Shown here: piece by piece, positions 45,476 to 54,996 of the stretch
Layout: every line of letters starts with the position of its first letter
Position numbering within the stretch: position 1 is the stretch's first letter
DNA from: Alphaproteobacteria bacterium
GTDB taxonomy: Bacteria > Pseudomonadota > Alphaproteobacteria > Paracaedibacterales > VGCI01
Length of the DNA: 64,000 nt
Assembly (NCBI GenBank): GCA_016870095.1
Contig: VGCI01000001.1
Coordinates: 1-64,000, forward strand
Reading direction: 5' to 3'
Translations under genes and position numbers: made by a program
The notes under the pieces: model-generated
Database searches by the model: none
What the model saw: only the letters and a program-made list of their open reading frames with translations
Told to the model about the DNA's origin: nothing

Positions 45476-47611
45476 ATGACCATAAAGCGTTTTTTTGTTT
45501 TTTTGACAGTCCCAATCCTTTTGGTCTCTGCTATTTTTTTGAGTCTTCCCAAACTCAATGTTCCTAAATATTCTCCCGTACTCTTAGATCAATTTGATGA
45601 AATTCTTTGCGTTCAACTCTCAGCAGATGATAAATGGCGTCTGCCAATTGCTTTGGAACAGGTTCCACTTTCTTATTTGAAAATGCTTGTAGCTTATGAA
45701 GATAAACGTTTTTATAAGCATCCGGGTGTGGATCCAATTGCTTTAAGTCGCGCACTATGGCAATGGATGAAGAATGGGCAAATTATTTCCGGGGGATCAA
45801 CCTTAACCATGCAAACGGTTCGCCTTTTAAATCCCCGTCCCCGCACAATATTTTATAAACTAGAAGAGATTCTCCAAGCTGTATGGCTAGAATTTCGATA
45901 TTCGAAAAAAGAGATTCTTTCTCTCTATCTGACCTTGGCTCCTTATGGAGGCAATATAGAAGGTCTGAGAGCGGCAAGTCTTACCTACTTTCAACAAGAG
46001 CCCTTACAGTTAACGCCTGCAAAAATGGCGTTACTGGTTGTTATTCCTCAACTTCCATCAGCCCTGCGACCCCATATTTATCCCACTAAGGCTAAAAAGT
46101 TTAGAGATAAAGTTTTAAAACGTATGGAAGAAAAGGGTGTTTTGACTCTTGAGCAAGTTGAGGAGGCGGTTCGGGACCCCGTTCCCTCGATGAGAGTTCC
46201 TTTCCCCCAATATGCGCATCATGTTATGCAGAATTTGCGGCAAAAAAACCCGTCACAATCCGTTTATCGTACAACTCTGATTAAGAAAAAGCAGAAGGCG
46301 TTAGAGTCTCTCCTGCTTTCTGAGATTGCTTTCTTTGAACCTCATCAGACAGCGGCAGCCCTCATTATTGAAAACAAGACACGCCATGTCGTGGCATACG
46401 TAGGCTCTGCGGATTCTTTTAGTGAGGATAAAAACGGGTATGTGGATATGGTGCAAGCCATCCGGTCACCGGGGTCAGCTTTAAAACCCTTAATATATGC
46501 TCTGGCTTTTGATGAAAACTTTATTCATCCCGAAACACTCATTGAAGATGTATCTATGAATTTTAATGGCTACATGCCAACGAATTTTAAAGACGTATTC
46601 CATGGGGAAATCACAATAAGAGAAGCTCTCCAGCAGTCTTTAAACATTCCCGTTGTTCTTTTGCTGGATCGTCTGGGTCCGGGTCGATTTGTGAATTGGC
46701 TAACCCAATGTGGTATTACATTATCATTTTCTTCCAAGGATCGTATTCCTAGTTTGCCCATTGCGTTGGGGGGAGTAGGCATTCGACTCTATGATCTTGT
46801 TGCTTTGTATGCAGCCTTAGCAAATGGAGGGCAGTACATTGCCCCCACTATTGTGCCGCGTAAAGACATGCCGAAATCCTTTTCCCTTGTTCAACCGGCG
46901 AGCAGTTGGTACGTCACCCGCATTCTTGAAGATGCCCCGGCACCAAACGGTTTGGTAGATTGGTTTGTGACAGAAAAGACGCCGGTTGCTTTTAAAACAG
47001 GTACATCTTATGGTGCGCGAGATGCTTTGTGTATAGGGTATATTGGTGGTGAACAAGGATATACGGCCGGTGTCTGGACGGGGAGAGCGGATGGCAGTCC
47101 CAGCCCTAATCAATTGGGGCGGAAAACAGCGGCGCCCATTCTTTTAAAAATATTCAACACCATTCTGCAATCGAATACGGAAATTACCTCTGTTACGCCC
47201 CCATCAGGTGTTTTGTCCGTTAGGGGGCCTGAACTGCCGGAAGCTTTGCGATGGTTCCGTCATGTTCGAAGGGGACCTAATAATAAGATTTTGCAATCTA
47301 CTGCATTTGCTAAAGATACAATGCCCTCCAGAGTGCAATTGCTTTCTCCTCAAACGGACACAGCTTATACGTTGCAAAAGAAAAGTAGCGATCTTTCGAC
47401 ATTCGTGCCCATTCCCATAACAATTATGGGTGGAAAATCACCGTTTCTCCTTTTGGTAAATGGAGAGCCCACACCTATAAATGAAGTCCCTCTTCCGGGG
47501 CGAAATACCCAGCAAATTGCTCTTTGGCATCCGACAAAAATTGGTTTTTTTGAATTAAGCGTTGTCGATGCCCTAGGGAATTCAGATACGGTGACGATTC
47601 AGATGAAGTAA
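45476..47611 (+). CDS. pbpC: Penicillin-binding protein 1C
   Basis: Bifunctional murein synthase of the PBP1C class, anchored by one N-terminal helix. The glycosyltransferase-51 domain has EDKRFYKHPGVDPIALSRAL near residue 74 and GGSTLTMQTVRLL. The transpeptidase has SALK (SPGSALKPLIYAL), QSLN and KTGTSYGARDA. A BiPBP_C-type beta domain forms the C-terminus (about 620-711). I start at ATG 45476; the TTG six bases earlier is possible. PBP1C paired with an alpha-2-macroglobulin is a known arrangement, thought to mend the wall when foreign proteases breach the envelope. Confidence 0.93.
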   Translation: MTIKRFFVFLTVPILLVSAIFLSLPKLNVPKYSPVLLDQFDEILCVQLSADDKWRLPIALEQVPLSYLKMLVAYEDKRFYKHPGVDPIALSRALWQWMKNGQIISGGSTLTMQTVRLLNPRPRTIFYKLEEILQAVWLEFRYSKKEILSLYLTLAPYGGNIEGLRAASLTYFQQEPLQLTPAKMALLVVIPQLPSALRPHIYPTKAKKFRDKVLKRMEEKGVLTLEQVEEAVRDPVPSMRVPFPQYAHHVMQNLRQKNPSQSVYRTTLIKKKQKALESLLLSEIAFFEPHQTAAALIIENKTRHVVAYVGSADSFSEDKNGYVDMVQAIRSPGSALKPLIYALAFDENFIHPETLIEDVSMNFNGYMPTNFKDVFHGEITIREALQQSLNIPVVLLLDRLGPGRFVNWLTQCGITLSFSSKDRIPSLPIALGGVGIRLYDLVALYAALANGGQYIAPTIVPRKDMPKSFSLVQPASSWYVTRILEDAPAPNGLVDWFVTEKTPVAFKTGTSYGARDALCIGYIGGEQGYTAGVWTGRADGSPSPNQLGRKTAAPILLKIFNTILQSNTEITSVTPPSGVLSVRGPELPEALRWFRHVRRGPNNKILQSTAFAKDTMPSRVQLLSPQTDTAYTLQKKSSDLSTFVPIPITIMGGKSPFLLLVNGEPTPINEVPLPGRNTQQIALWHPTKIGFFELSVVDALGNSDTVTIQMK

Positions 47612-47651
47612 ACGCTTCTTAATTTGAGTTTTGTTTATTTTAGGGGAGGAT

Positions 47652-49427
47652 CTAAATTTCTTGTGTTGCTTTTTCCAGCCACTGCGCATCGTTACCTTCC
47701 AAGTAGGGTAGAAGAGTGGTGCGTACGGTGGCGTGATATTCATTAAGCCAATCGCGTTCTTGGGCGGTGAGAAGGGCGATATCAACCAAATTGGTGTCAA
47801 TGGGGGCTTGGGTTAATGTCTCAAAACCTAAAAGAGCTCGTTCGCCTTGGCTCGGAATGCCCTTTTCGACCACGATAACCAAGCTTTCAATGCGAATACC
47901 GTATTCGTTGGTTTTATAGTAGCCGGGTTCATTTGAAACAATCATCCCTGGTTTCAATGCAATAGAAGAGGGAGCTTTGCTAATGCGGTGGGGTCCCTCA
48001 TGAACACTTAAAAAACTCCCCACACCGTGGCCTGTACCATGGTCATAATCTAATCCCGCCTGCCAAAGGGCATGTCTGGCGAGGGGGTCAAGCTGAGATC
48101 CTGTGGTGCCAACAGGAAAAAGAGAACTGGCAATGGCAATATGGCCTTTCAAAACACGTGTAAAGCGATCTTTTTGTTCAAGTGTTGGCGTGCCGATGGC
48201 GACAGTACGCGTTATATCTGTCGTGCCATTAAGATATTGCCCACCTGAATCAACCAAATAAATTGTGTTCAAATCAAATTGACGATTACTGTCAGGAGTG
48301 ACTCGGTAATGGACAATAGCTCCATTTGGCCCCACACCAGAAATGGTGTCGAAGCTTGTACCTGTAAACAACGAATTTTGTTGGCGAAAGCTTAAAAGTT
48401 TTTCCGCTGCGTTTGCCTCATTAAGGTCTTCGGTCTGAGCCGTTGTAAAAAGCCAAGCTAGAAATCGGGTGACGGCAACGCCATCTTGTATGTGGGCCTG
48501 ACGAGCACCTTGCGCTTCAATGGGATTTTTAATAGCTTTAGGCAGTGTGCAGGGATCTAGACTATGCAGGAGATGACACGCTTCGAGCTTATGCAGAAGT
48601 GTTAGGGGTGTTGAAGCTGGGTCGATGAGAATGGTTTTATCTTTAAGATTATGAAGCCAATTTTCTAAAGAAGCTACATCTTTGATTTGCACATCTTCTC
48701 CTAAATAACTTTTAATTTCTGGTGAAACTTTTGAAGGATTAAGAAATAAATCTACACGCGTATCTTCCCAAACCATTGCAAATGCTTGGACAATAGGAGT
48801 ATGAGGAATATCATTTCCCCGAATATTTAATAACCATGCAATGGAGTCTGGAGCGGTTATTAACGTAGCATTTGCACGCTTTTCTTTGAGGGTTTTGGCT
48901 ACAAGTTGACGTTTCTCACTAGCGGGAATACCCGCATATATCAAATCATGAATTTGTACTGGTGAAGAGGGTAAAGAAGGTCGGTCCACCCAAAGTTTAT
49001 CAATAACATTTTCAGTAATGGGTACGAATGATGCTCCGACCGTATCACAAACATCTTGGGCTCGAATTTTGTCATTGAGAGTATGAAGCCAGGGATCGTA
49101 AAAAATTTTTTGCCCCGTTTGAAGATTTTTTTTCGCCCACGCACAAGGAGGAAAGTTCTCAAGAGAGCAAATCTCATAAAATTCCGCATCAACTTGGTTT
49201 TTGGCTTGTAATGTATATCGTCCATCCACAAAAATGGCCGCTTTATCTTTAAGGACAATGGCCATACCTGCTGACCCAGTAAACCCTGTGAGCCAAGCCA
49301 AGCGCTCGTCGCAGGGGGCGACATACTCGCCTTGATAGGCATCTGTACGGGGAATAATAAATCCGTCTCCCCCTCTCTCAGTAAGGTATTCTCGAAGATT
49401 TTTCAAACGCTCTGCGGCAGTTGACAT
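47652..49427 (-). CDS. Xaa-Pro aminopeptidase (M24B, aminopeptidase P family)
   Basis: 591-aa cytoplasmic metallopeptidase that removes an N-terminal residue before proline. It has the three-part form found in alphaproteobacteria and eukaryotes: two creatinase-like N-terminal domains and a C-terminal pita-bread catalytic domain. Metal ligands are visible in YLVDSGGQYLNGTTDITRTV (two Asp), GTGHGVGSFLSVHEGPH (His), SNEPGYYKTNEYGIRIES (Glu) and a final Glu nearby. The ATG is preceded by aaggat. It is a single gene that converges with pbpC. Confidence 0.92.
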   Translation of the reverse strand: MSTAAERLKNLREYLTERGGDGFIIPRTDAYQGEYVAPCDERLAWLTGFTGSAGMAIVLKDKAAIFVDGRYTLQAKNQVDAEFYEICSLENFPPCAWAKKNLQTGQKIFYDPWLHTLNDKIRAQDVCDTVGASFVPITENVIDKLWVDRPSLPSSPVQIHDLIYAGIPASEKRQLVAKTLKEKRANATLITAPDSIAWLLNIRGNDIPHTPIVQAFAMVWEDTRVDLFLNPSKVSPEIKSYLGEDVQIKDVASLENWLHNLKDKTILIDPASTPLTLLHKLEACHLLHSLDPCTLPKAIKNPIEAQGARQAHIQDGVAVTRFLAWLFTTAQTEDLNEANAAEKLLSFRQQNSLFTGTSFDTISGVGPNGAIVHYRVTPDSNRQFDLNTIYLVDSGGQYLNGTTDITRTVAIGTPTLEQKDRFTRVLKGHIAIASSLFPVGTTGSQLDPLARHALWQAGLDYDHGTGHGVGSFLSVHEGPHRISKAPSSIALKPGMIVSNEPGYYKTNEYGIRIESLVIVVEKGIPSQGERALLGFETLTQAPIDTNLVDIALLTAQERDWLNEYHATVRTTLLPYLEGNDAQWLEKATQEI

Positions 49428-49685
49428 TTCACATATCCTTAATTTCGCGCCTAATATCTTTGTAAAACGCTATCTTATAATTATATTTTACCTGAAAACC
49501 AGGAGAATTATAGGCTAAAATTACCCCTTACGAGCATTTTCCTTAAAGTTTCAAATTAGAGTGACTGTAAAATTCGCATGGATGCGTATATAATAATTTT
49601 AAGTGTCTTAATTTTATGAGCACATTCCTGTTTACAATATTTGTATAAATGGGAATATTGAGTTGAATAGATAAGGAATTTCATC

Positions 49686-50408
49686 ATGGTGATCTCTTCT
49701 CAGCTTCAGGCAAATGATGCTCCTGGTAAACGCCAAAGTTCTGATAAATCCAGTGAACCATTCTTCTTTCAGCACGCTAGTGCGCCGGTTGCTGTTTTGT
49801 TTGATTGGGATAACACACTCGTTGATACGTGGAAAACCATTTTTTATGCCATAAATGATACTTTACTTGCATTTGGATTGGAACCCTGGTCTGAAGAATA
49901 TGCGCAGGCAAATATTCAGCAGTCTGGGCGGGAAGCTTTTCCCAAACTCTTTGGGGCTCGAGCTCAAGATGCCCAAAAATTCTTTTACAAAATTGTGGAG
50001 GAAGATAATCTTCAAGGCTTGAATCCATTACCCGATGCTAAGGAATTACTAGAGATGATTACCCAAAAGGGTATTCCAATGGGTGTTGTGAGTAACAAAA
50101 GTAGTCGTTTTTTACGCAAAGAAGTTCATCATTTGGATTGGCAACACTATTTTGGGGCTTTAGTCGGCGCTGGTGATGCTTTGCGGGATAAGCCAGCAGC
50201 TGATCCTGTATTGTTAGCCTTATCAAACCTGGATATTCCTGTAGGTCAGAATGTATGGATGATTGGGGATGCTCCCGTTGATTGGGACAGTGCCCTTGCA
50301 GCCGGTTGTCAACCTGTAGCGATTGGTAATCGATTTAAACCAACATCCTCGGGCATTGTTTCTTTTGAAAATTGTGCCGAATTGAAAAAAATATTTACAA
50401 AAATGTAA
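49686..50408 (+). CDS. HAD-superfamily phosphatase, phosphoglycolate phosphatase-like
   Basis: Haloacid-dehalogenase hydrolase with a helical C1 cap. Motif I is FDWDNTLVDTW near residue 39; motif II lies at VVSNKSS; motif III at the DKPAADP lysine; motif IV GDAPVDWDSALAAG. This is the Gph-like clan, usually acting on phosphoglycolate or other small sugar phosphates; the precise substrate is uncertain. The first 35 residues are an unusual polar extension ahead of the core. aaggaa precedes the ATG. hfq follows 81 bp downstream. Confidence 0.8.
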   Translation: MVISSQLQANDAPGKRQSSDKSSEPFFFQHASAPVAVLFDWDNTLVDTWKTIFYAINDTLLAFGLEPWSEEYAQANIQQSGREAFPKLFGARAQDAQKFFYKIVEEDNLQGLNPLPDAKELLEMITQKGIPMGVVSNKSSRFLRKEVHHLDWQHYFGALVGAGDALRDKPAADPVLLALSNLDIPVGQNVWMIGDAPVDWDSALAAGCQPVAIGNRFKPTSSGIVSFENCAELKKIFTKM

Positions 50409-50489
50409 TTTCTCCTCTTGGTCTTTTGGTAAATTCGTACTATTCATTAATTAGAATAAAATTTTAAGAAAAAGAGGGAGTGTAGTCCT

Positions 50490-50780
50490 GTGGCCAGTGA
50501 TAAGCCTGTAAATGTTCAAGATGTATTTCTCAATCATGTGCGTAAAAATAAAACACCTCTGACAGTTTTTCTGGTTAATGGTGTTAAATTACAAGGGGTT
50601 GTGACTTGGTTTGACAGTTTTTCGATGCTGTTACGCCGGGATGGTCATTCTCAACTTGTTTACAAGCACGCCATCTCAACAGTTATGCCACAAGGGCCTA
50701 TTCAATTATTCGAAGCTTCTGCTGGATCTGCAGCTACGGAAGGACAAGAAGAGTTTGGTGAAGAAGATGACGGGAACTAA
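50490..50780 (+). CDS. hfq: RNA chaperone Hfq
   Basis: Sm-like hexameric RNA chaperone that pairs small RNAs with mRNAs. Core residues [20 protein letters not shown], then [23 protein letters not shown] and [15 protein letters not shown], match the Sm1 and Sm2 motifs. The Sm2 box (VYKHAIST) carries the conserved KH. A short acidic tail follows ([12 protein letters not shown]). Start is GTG with gaggga ahead. The hflX start lies 6 bp after the hfq stop, the usual hfq-hflX pair. The presence of Hfq supports searching the window for small RNAs. Confidence 0.97.
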   Translation: MASDKPVNVQDVFLNHVRKNKTPLTVFLVNGVKLQGVVTWFDSFSMLLRRDGHSQLVYKHAISTVMPQGPIQLFEASAGSAATEGQEEFGEEDDGN

Positions 50781-50785
50781 CCTGT

Positions 50786-52120
50786 TTGGTTGATACGTCT
50801 TCGACCTCCTCTTCCCCTGCACGGACTGGAGTTATCCACGTCTCTTTTCGTACCCGATCAGTGACAGAAAGTAAGTCGGCAGCATCTAGAGGACGAAGTC
50901 TAGAAGGGCGACTAGAAGAAGCGGTAGGTCTTGCTCAAGCCATTGACTTAACCATTGTTCACTCTCAAGTTATCCAACTTCAAAAAATTGTTCCCGCCAC
51001 CTTATTGGGTAAGGGAAATGTGGAAGCGTTAGGGGGGCTGATTCAGGCTTTGGATATAAGTCTCATCGTCATGGATAATGCATTGACTCCCATTCAACAA
51101 AGAAATTTAGAAAAAGCATGGGGTTGTAAAGTCATTGATCGCACAGGCCTAATTATTGAAATATTTGGTGATCGGGCTCGAACCGCTGAAGGATCTCTTC
51201 AGGTTGAACTTGCTGCTTTAAACTATCAACGAAGTCGTCTCGTTCGGTCGTGGACACACTTGGAGAGACAACGGGGTGGATTTGGTTTTATTGGGGGTCC
51301 CGGTGAATCCCAATTAGAACTTGATCGTCGACTGATTGATGAGCGCATCATAAAAATTAAAAAGGGACTTTCTCAAACAAAGCGAACGCGTGCCCTTCAT
51401 CGTTCGGCTCGAATTCGCGTTCCTTACCCCGTTGTGGCGCTTGTGGGATATACAAATGCGGGCAAATCTACCTTGTTTAATTTGATGACCCGTGCGGATG
51501 TCTTTGCTGAAAATCTTCTTTTTGCGACTCTTGATCCGACGATGCGTCAAGTTAAATTGCCCAGTGGTCGTCAGATTATTTTGTCAGACACGGTTGGTTT
51601 TATTTCTGACTTGCCGACACAATTGATTGCTGCATTTAGGGCAACACTTGAAGAAGTCTGTGCAGCTGATCTGATTCTTCATGTGCGCGATATTGCTCAT
51701 GCTGATACGCAAGCCCAAATGACAGATGTTTATGACGTGCTTGAAGAATTAGGGATAACCCATCCTCTGGAAAGTGGCATTCTATTAGAAGTTTGTAATA
51801 AAATCGATTTATTAACCGCCCAAGATAGGGAAAATCTTGAGCATCGGTCGAAAAGAGATAACAAAATAGTGGCTATTTCCGCACTTGCTGGTCAGGGTTT
51901 GGCCTCTCTCTTATCTCGCATCGATGAAAAGCTTCAGGAAAAGGGTACTCTTGTAAATATCCAAATAGCGAGTTCGCAAGGCGAAATGCTGGCTTGGTGC
52001 TATCGTCAAGGTATTATTGTTGATCGACAAGATGCTGAAGAAATTATTTCTTTAACTTTGCGGATAACGCAGCCGCAAAAACTTAAGCTTATTGAGAAAT
52101 TTGGTCCTTTAAATATTTAA
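50786..52120 (+). CDS. hflX: Ribosome-splitting GTPase HflX
   Basis: GTPase that dissociates stalled 70S ribosomes, mainly after heat stress. The N-terminal HflX domain ends in the GPGESQLELDRR motif. The G domain has G1 GYTNAGKSTLFN, the ATLDPTMR switch, G3 DTVGFISDLP and G4 NKIDLL. 444 aa is normal. The start is uncertain: TTG 50786 gives a 6-bp gap after hfq; a downstream GTG (50861) would drop 25 poorly conserved residues. Probably co-transcribed with hfq. Confidence 0.93.
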   Translation: MVDTSSTSSSPARTGVIHVSFRTRSVTESKSAASRGRSLEGRLEEAVGLAQAIDLTIVHSQVIQLQKIVPATLLGKGNVEALGGLIQALDISLIVMDNALTPIQQRNLEKAWGCKVIDRTGLIIEIFGDRARTAEGSLQVELAALNYQRSRLVRSWTHLERQRGGFGFIGGPGESQLELDRRLIDERIIKIKKGLSQTKRTRALHRSARIRVPYPVVALVGYTNAGKSTLFNLMTRADVFAENLLFATLDPTMRQVKLPSGRQIILSDTVGFISDLPTQLIAAFRATLEEVCAADLILHVRDIAHADTQAQMTDVYDVLEELGITHPLESGILLEVCNKIDLLTAQDRENLEHRSKRDNKIVAISALAGQGLASLLSRIDEKLQEKGTLVNIQIASSQGEMLAWCYRQGIIVDRQDAEEIISLTLRITQPQKLKLIEKFGPLNI

Positions 52121-52509
52121 ATTCTTTTTTTATGTCATGAAATTAAATTTGCCTATCTTATTTTGGAAATAATCACTTTTTTTACTTGAATATGCATCAT
52201 ATCTTTAATGCCCTCTCTTTTTTTGCTTGGTTATAAGGGGAGTTTAAGGTTAAAGTTGTGTGTGAAGATGAATAAATTTATGACTGGATTCGTAGTGGTG
52301 ACATATATGTCGACTGAAAAATTTGACGCACCTATTATCGTTGCTGGTCTTTTCGCGCGCAAGAAGCAAGGCTATGACCCGGCTTTCTTGCTATCTCATC
52401 CCAATATTAATGAACCCCTGAAAGAGAAGCTTTCAACACTTTTGCGCTCAAATTTCAAGCGCTGTGTTAGCTTTAGCTTAAAATGGGCTGTTATGGAGAA
52501 TATTGCCTT
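52121..52509 (+). other. Long leader region ahead of the RNase E gene
   Basis: 389 bp between hflX and the RNase E start. An open frame of 125 codons (52208-52585) lies here but overlaps the RNase E start out of frame, resembles nothing I know and has no clear ribosome site, so I treat it as non-coding. The long untranslated leader fits the known autoregulation of rne, where RNase E cuts its own 5' UTR. I cannot find a terminator or tRNA. Confidence 0.4.
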
Positions 52510-54936
52510 ATGGCTAAAAAAATGCTTATTGATGCAACTCACGACGAAGAAGTCCGAGTTGCGATTGTTGATGGCAACCGGTTAGAAGAATTCGATTCGG
52601 AGACATCGACAAAACGACAAATTAAAGGAAACATCTACCTCGCTAAAGTGGTTCGAATTGAGCCCTCTTTGCAAGCCGCATTTGTTGAATTTGGAGGGAA
52701 CCGTCACGGTTTTTTGCCTTTTGGTGAAATTCATCCTGATTATTTTCGCATCCCTGTTTCTGATCGTTCTGTTCCTGAAAGTGAAGAAAAGCCCGCCGAA
52801 GTAGTTGTGACAACTGAACCCAAAACGGGAAAAAGAAAATCTAAAAAATCTAAATCGAAAGAAGCCGAGCCTGGTGTTCTTGCAGAAAATGTGGGAACTC
52901 CCTCTGAAGATGCAGAAGTTACATCCGTCGCTGCTGATGATTCTAGCGATTCGGGTATTGATTTGGTGGATGAGGATGAGCTTCCACGTCGTCCTCGAAA
53001 CTATCATTATAAAATCCAAGAAGTCATCAAACGCCGTCAAATTATGCTAATCCAGGTTGTAAAGGAAGAGCGCGGTAATAAAGGGGCCGCTTTGACTACA
53101 TACTTAAGTCTTCCAGGGCGATATTGCGTCTTAATGCCAAATGCAGGGCATCGTGGGGGCGGAATCTCGCGTAAGATTAGTGATAGTTCGGATAGACGTC
53201 GCTTAAGAGATATCTTAAAGGAACTTGAGATTCCGGAAGGAATGAGCTTAATTGTTCGTACCGCCGGTCAAGAACGCAACAAGCTCGAAATTCGTCGTGA
53301 TTTTGACTATCTATTACGTTTATGGGAAGAAATTCGCGAAACAACCCTTCAAGCATCAGCTCCAGCATTAATTTATGCGGAAGGTGACTTAATTAAACGA
53401 TCTGTCAGAGACGTTTATAATCGGGATATTGATCAAATATTGGTTGAAGGAGATGAAGCTTACAAGGCCGCTAAAGGCTTTATGAAGGCTTTAATCCCAA
53501 GTCATACGAAGAAAGTTCAACCCTATAAGGATTCTATCCCTCTTTTTCATCGTCATAAAGTTGAAGAACAAATCGATGCTATGATGAATCCAACGGCAAA
53601 ACTTCCTTCGGGAGGTTCAATTGTTATTAATCCGACAGAAGCTTTGGTTTCGATAGATGTAAACTCCGGAAGATCAACCCGAGAGCGTCATATAGATGAA
53701 ACGGCCCTAAAGACAAATCTTGAAGCAGCAGATGAAATTGCCCGTCAGATGCGTCTACGTGATTTGGCTGGTCTAATCGTCATTGATTTTATCGATATGA
53801 GCGATCAAAAACATATTCATGCGGTTGAAAAACGTTTGAAGGATGCTACGTCACGAGATCGTGCTCGAATTCAAATTGGTCATATTAGTCAATTTGGACT
53901 CTTAGAGATGAGTCGTCAGCGGCTACGACCCAGTTTGATGGAAACAAACACTTCTGTGTGTAATCATTGTCGAGGTTCTGGGGTGGTTCGTTCTGTAGAG
54001 TCAATGTCTCTGCTTGTTTTGCGGGCTATTGAGAATGAAGGAATTGAAGGCCGCAGCTCAGAAATTGTCGTGACGGTGCCGACGGGTGTTGACTTGTATC
54101 TTTTGAATCAGAAGCGTTCTTCTCTAATGGTCATAGAAAATCGCTATCAAATGCATGTTATCATTGCTCGCGACGATACTATTATTTCTCCAGATTTTCG
54201 AATTGAAAGTTTAGAGGAAAGAAAAGTTCCCTTAAATTTGCCTCAGTTACAGCCTCTGCCGTTACCACAACCTATTGATGACGAAGAAGATGAACAGCCT
54301 CAAAGTGCTTCAAAAGATTCAAGTAATGAAGAGAAGCGAGCTCCGCAGCACGCGCAACAGGGCGAAGGGAATAACCGTCGCCGCCGGAGACGTCGCCCGT
54401 TTTCTAAACGCAGAGATCATGAGCGTAATAGGGATCATAGTCAGGGTGAGCAATCCGGGGAAAGCCAATCATCTCAAGGTCAGGCTGAAAAAATTTCTGC
54501 GACAATTGAAGAGCAAATTGTTACAGAAATTAGTGGATCAACCCATCAATCACAGTCCCAACAATCTCCTGGACGACCCCCTCTTCCAGAAGAGAGTGGT
54601 AGTGGAAAAGAGGATGGAGTTGCAAAGGAAGGTGTAAATACGGAAAATCCTCGTCGACGTCGTCGAAGGGGCCGTCGTAATAACCAGCGCTCTTCATCTC
54701 CTGGTGGGACTGAAAATGGGAATATATCTTCAGCATCGCCTACTGGAGATATGGCAGCCGAAAAAATAGCGGCAACTCCTGTTCGGTCGACAACTCAAGT
54801 TTCAAAGAGTAATAAAGCACCAAAATTTGAATCAAAAGATATCTCTATACCGGTGACATCTTTGCCCGAAGGCGCAGAAGCGACCTCAAAAAAGAATCCT
54901 CATGGTCGATGGTGGAAACGATTGTTGGAGTCTTAA
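52510..54936 (+). CDS. rne: Ribonuclease E/G
   Basis: Endoribonuclease that starts mRNA decay and processes rRNA and tRNA. I start at ATG 52510 (MAKKMLIDATHDEEVRVA, the typical alphaproteobacterial opening), 8 codons into a longer frame. An S1 domain (about 35-210) is interrupted by a charged insert rich in Lys/Ser/Glu at about 90-160. Catalytic and metal residues fall in IDVNSGRST (near 390) and VIDFIDMSD (near 435), and the Zn-link is CNHCRGSG. The disordered C-terminal 200 residues hold two Arg clusters (RRRRRRRPFSKRR, RRRRRRGRRNN), likely RNA-binding. Length and tail favour RNase E over RNase G. Confidence 0.94.
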   Translation: MAKKMLIDATHDEEVRVAIVDGNRLEEFDSETSTKRQIKGNIYLAKVVRIEPSLQAAFVEFGGNRHGFLPFGEIHPDYFRIPVSDRSVPESEEKPAEVVVTTEPKTGKRKSKKSKSKEAEPGVLAENVGTPSEDAEVTSVAADDSSDSGIDLVDEDELPRRPRNYHYKIQEVIKRRQIMLIQVVKEERGNKGAALTTYLSLPGRYCVLMPNAGHRGGGISRKISDSSDRRRLRDILKELEIPEGMSLIVRTAGQERNKLEIRRDFDYLLRLWEEIRETTLQASAPALIYAEGDLIKRSVRDVYNRDIDQILVEGDEAYKAAKGFMKALIPSHTKKVQPYKDSIPLFHRHKVEEQIDAMMNPTAKLPSGGSIVINPTEALVSIDVNSGRSTRERHIDETALKTNLEAADEIARQMRLRDLAGLIVIDFIDMSDQKHIHAVEKRLKDATSRDRARIQIGHISQFGLLEMSRQRLRPSLMETNTSVCNHCRGSGVVRSVESMSLLVLRAIENEGIEGRSSEIVVTVPTGVDLYLLNQKRSSLMVIENRYQMHVIIARDDTIISPDFRIESLEERKVPLNLPQLQPLPLPQPIDDEEDEQPQSASKDSSNEEKRAPQHAQQGEGNNRRRRRRRPFSKRRDHERNRDHSQGEQSGESQSSQGQAEKISATIEEQIVTEISGSTHQSQSQQSPGRPPLPEESGSGKEDGVAKEGVNTENPRRRRRRGRRNNQRSSSPGGTENGNISSASPTGDMAAEKIAATPVRSTTQVSKSNKAPKFESKDISIPVTSLPEGAEATSKKNPHGRWWKRLLES

Positions 54937-54996
54937 AATTAAGTCTTAACAATATTTTGAGTTTTGTTGTTGAGTCATTGCGAGGAGAATAGCACC

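Noticed and set aside
52208-52585. 125-codon frame before and into the RNase E gene
   Set aside because: Out of frame with rne, no similarity I know and weak start; more likely leader sequence. Kept as an open question in the findings.
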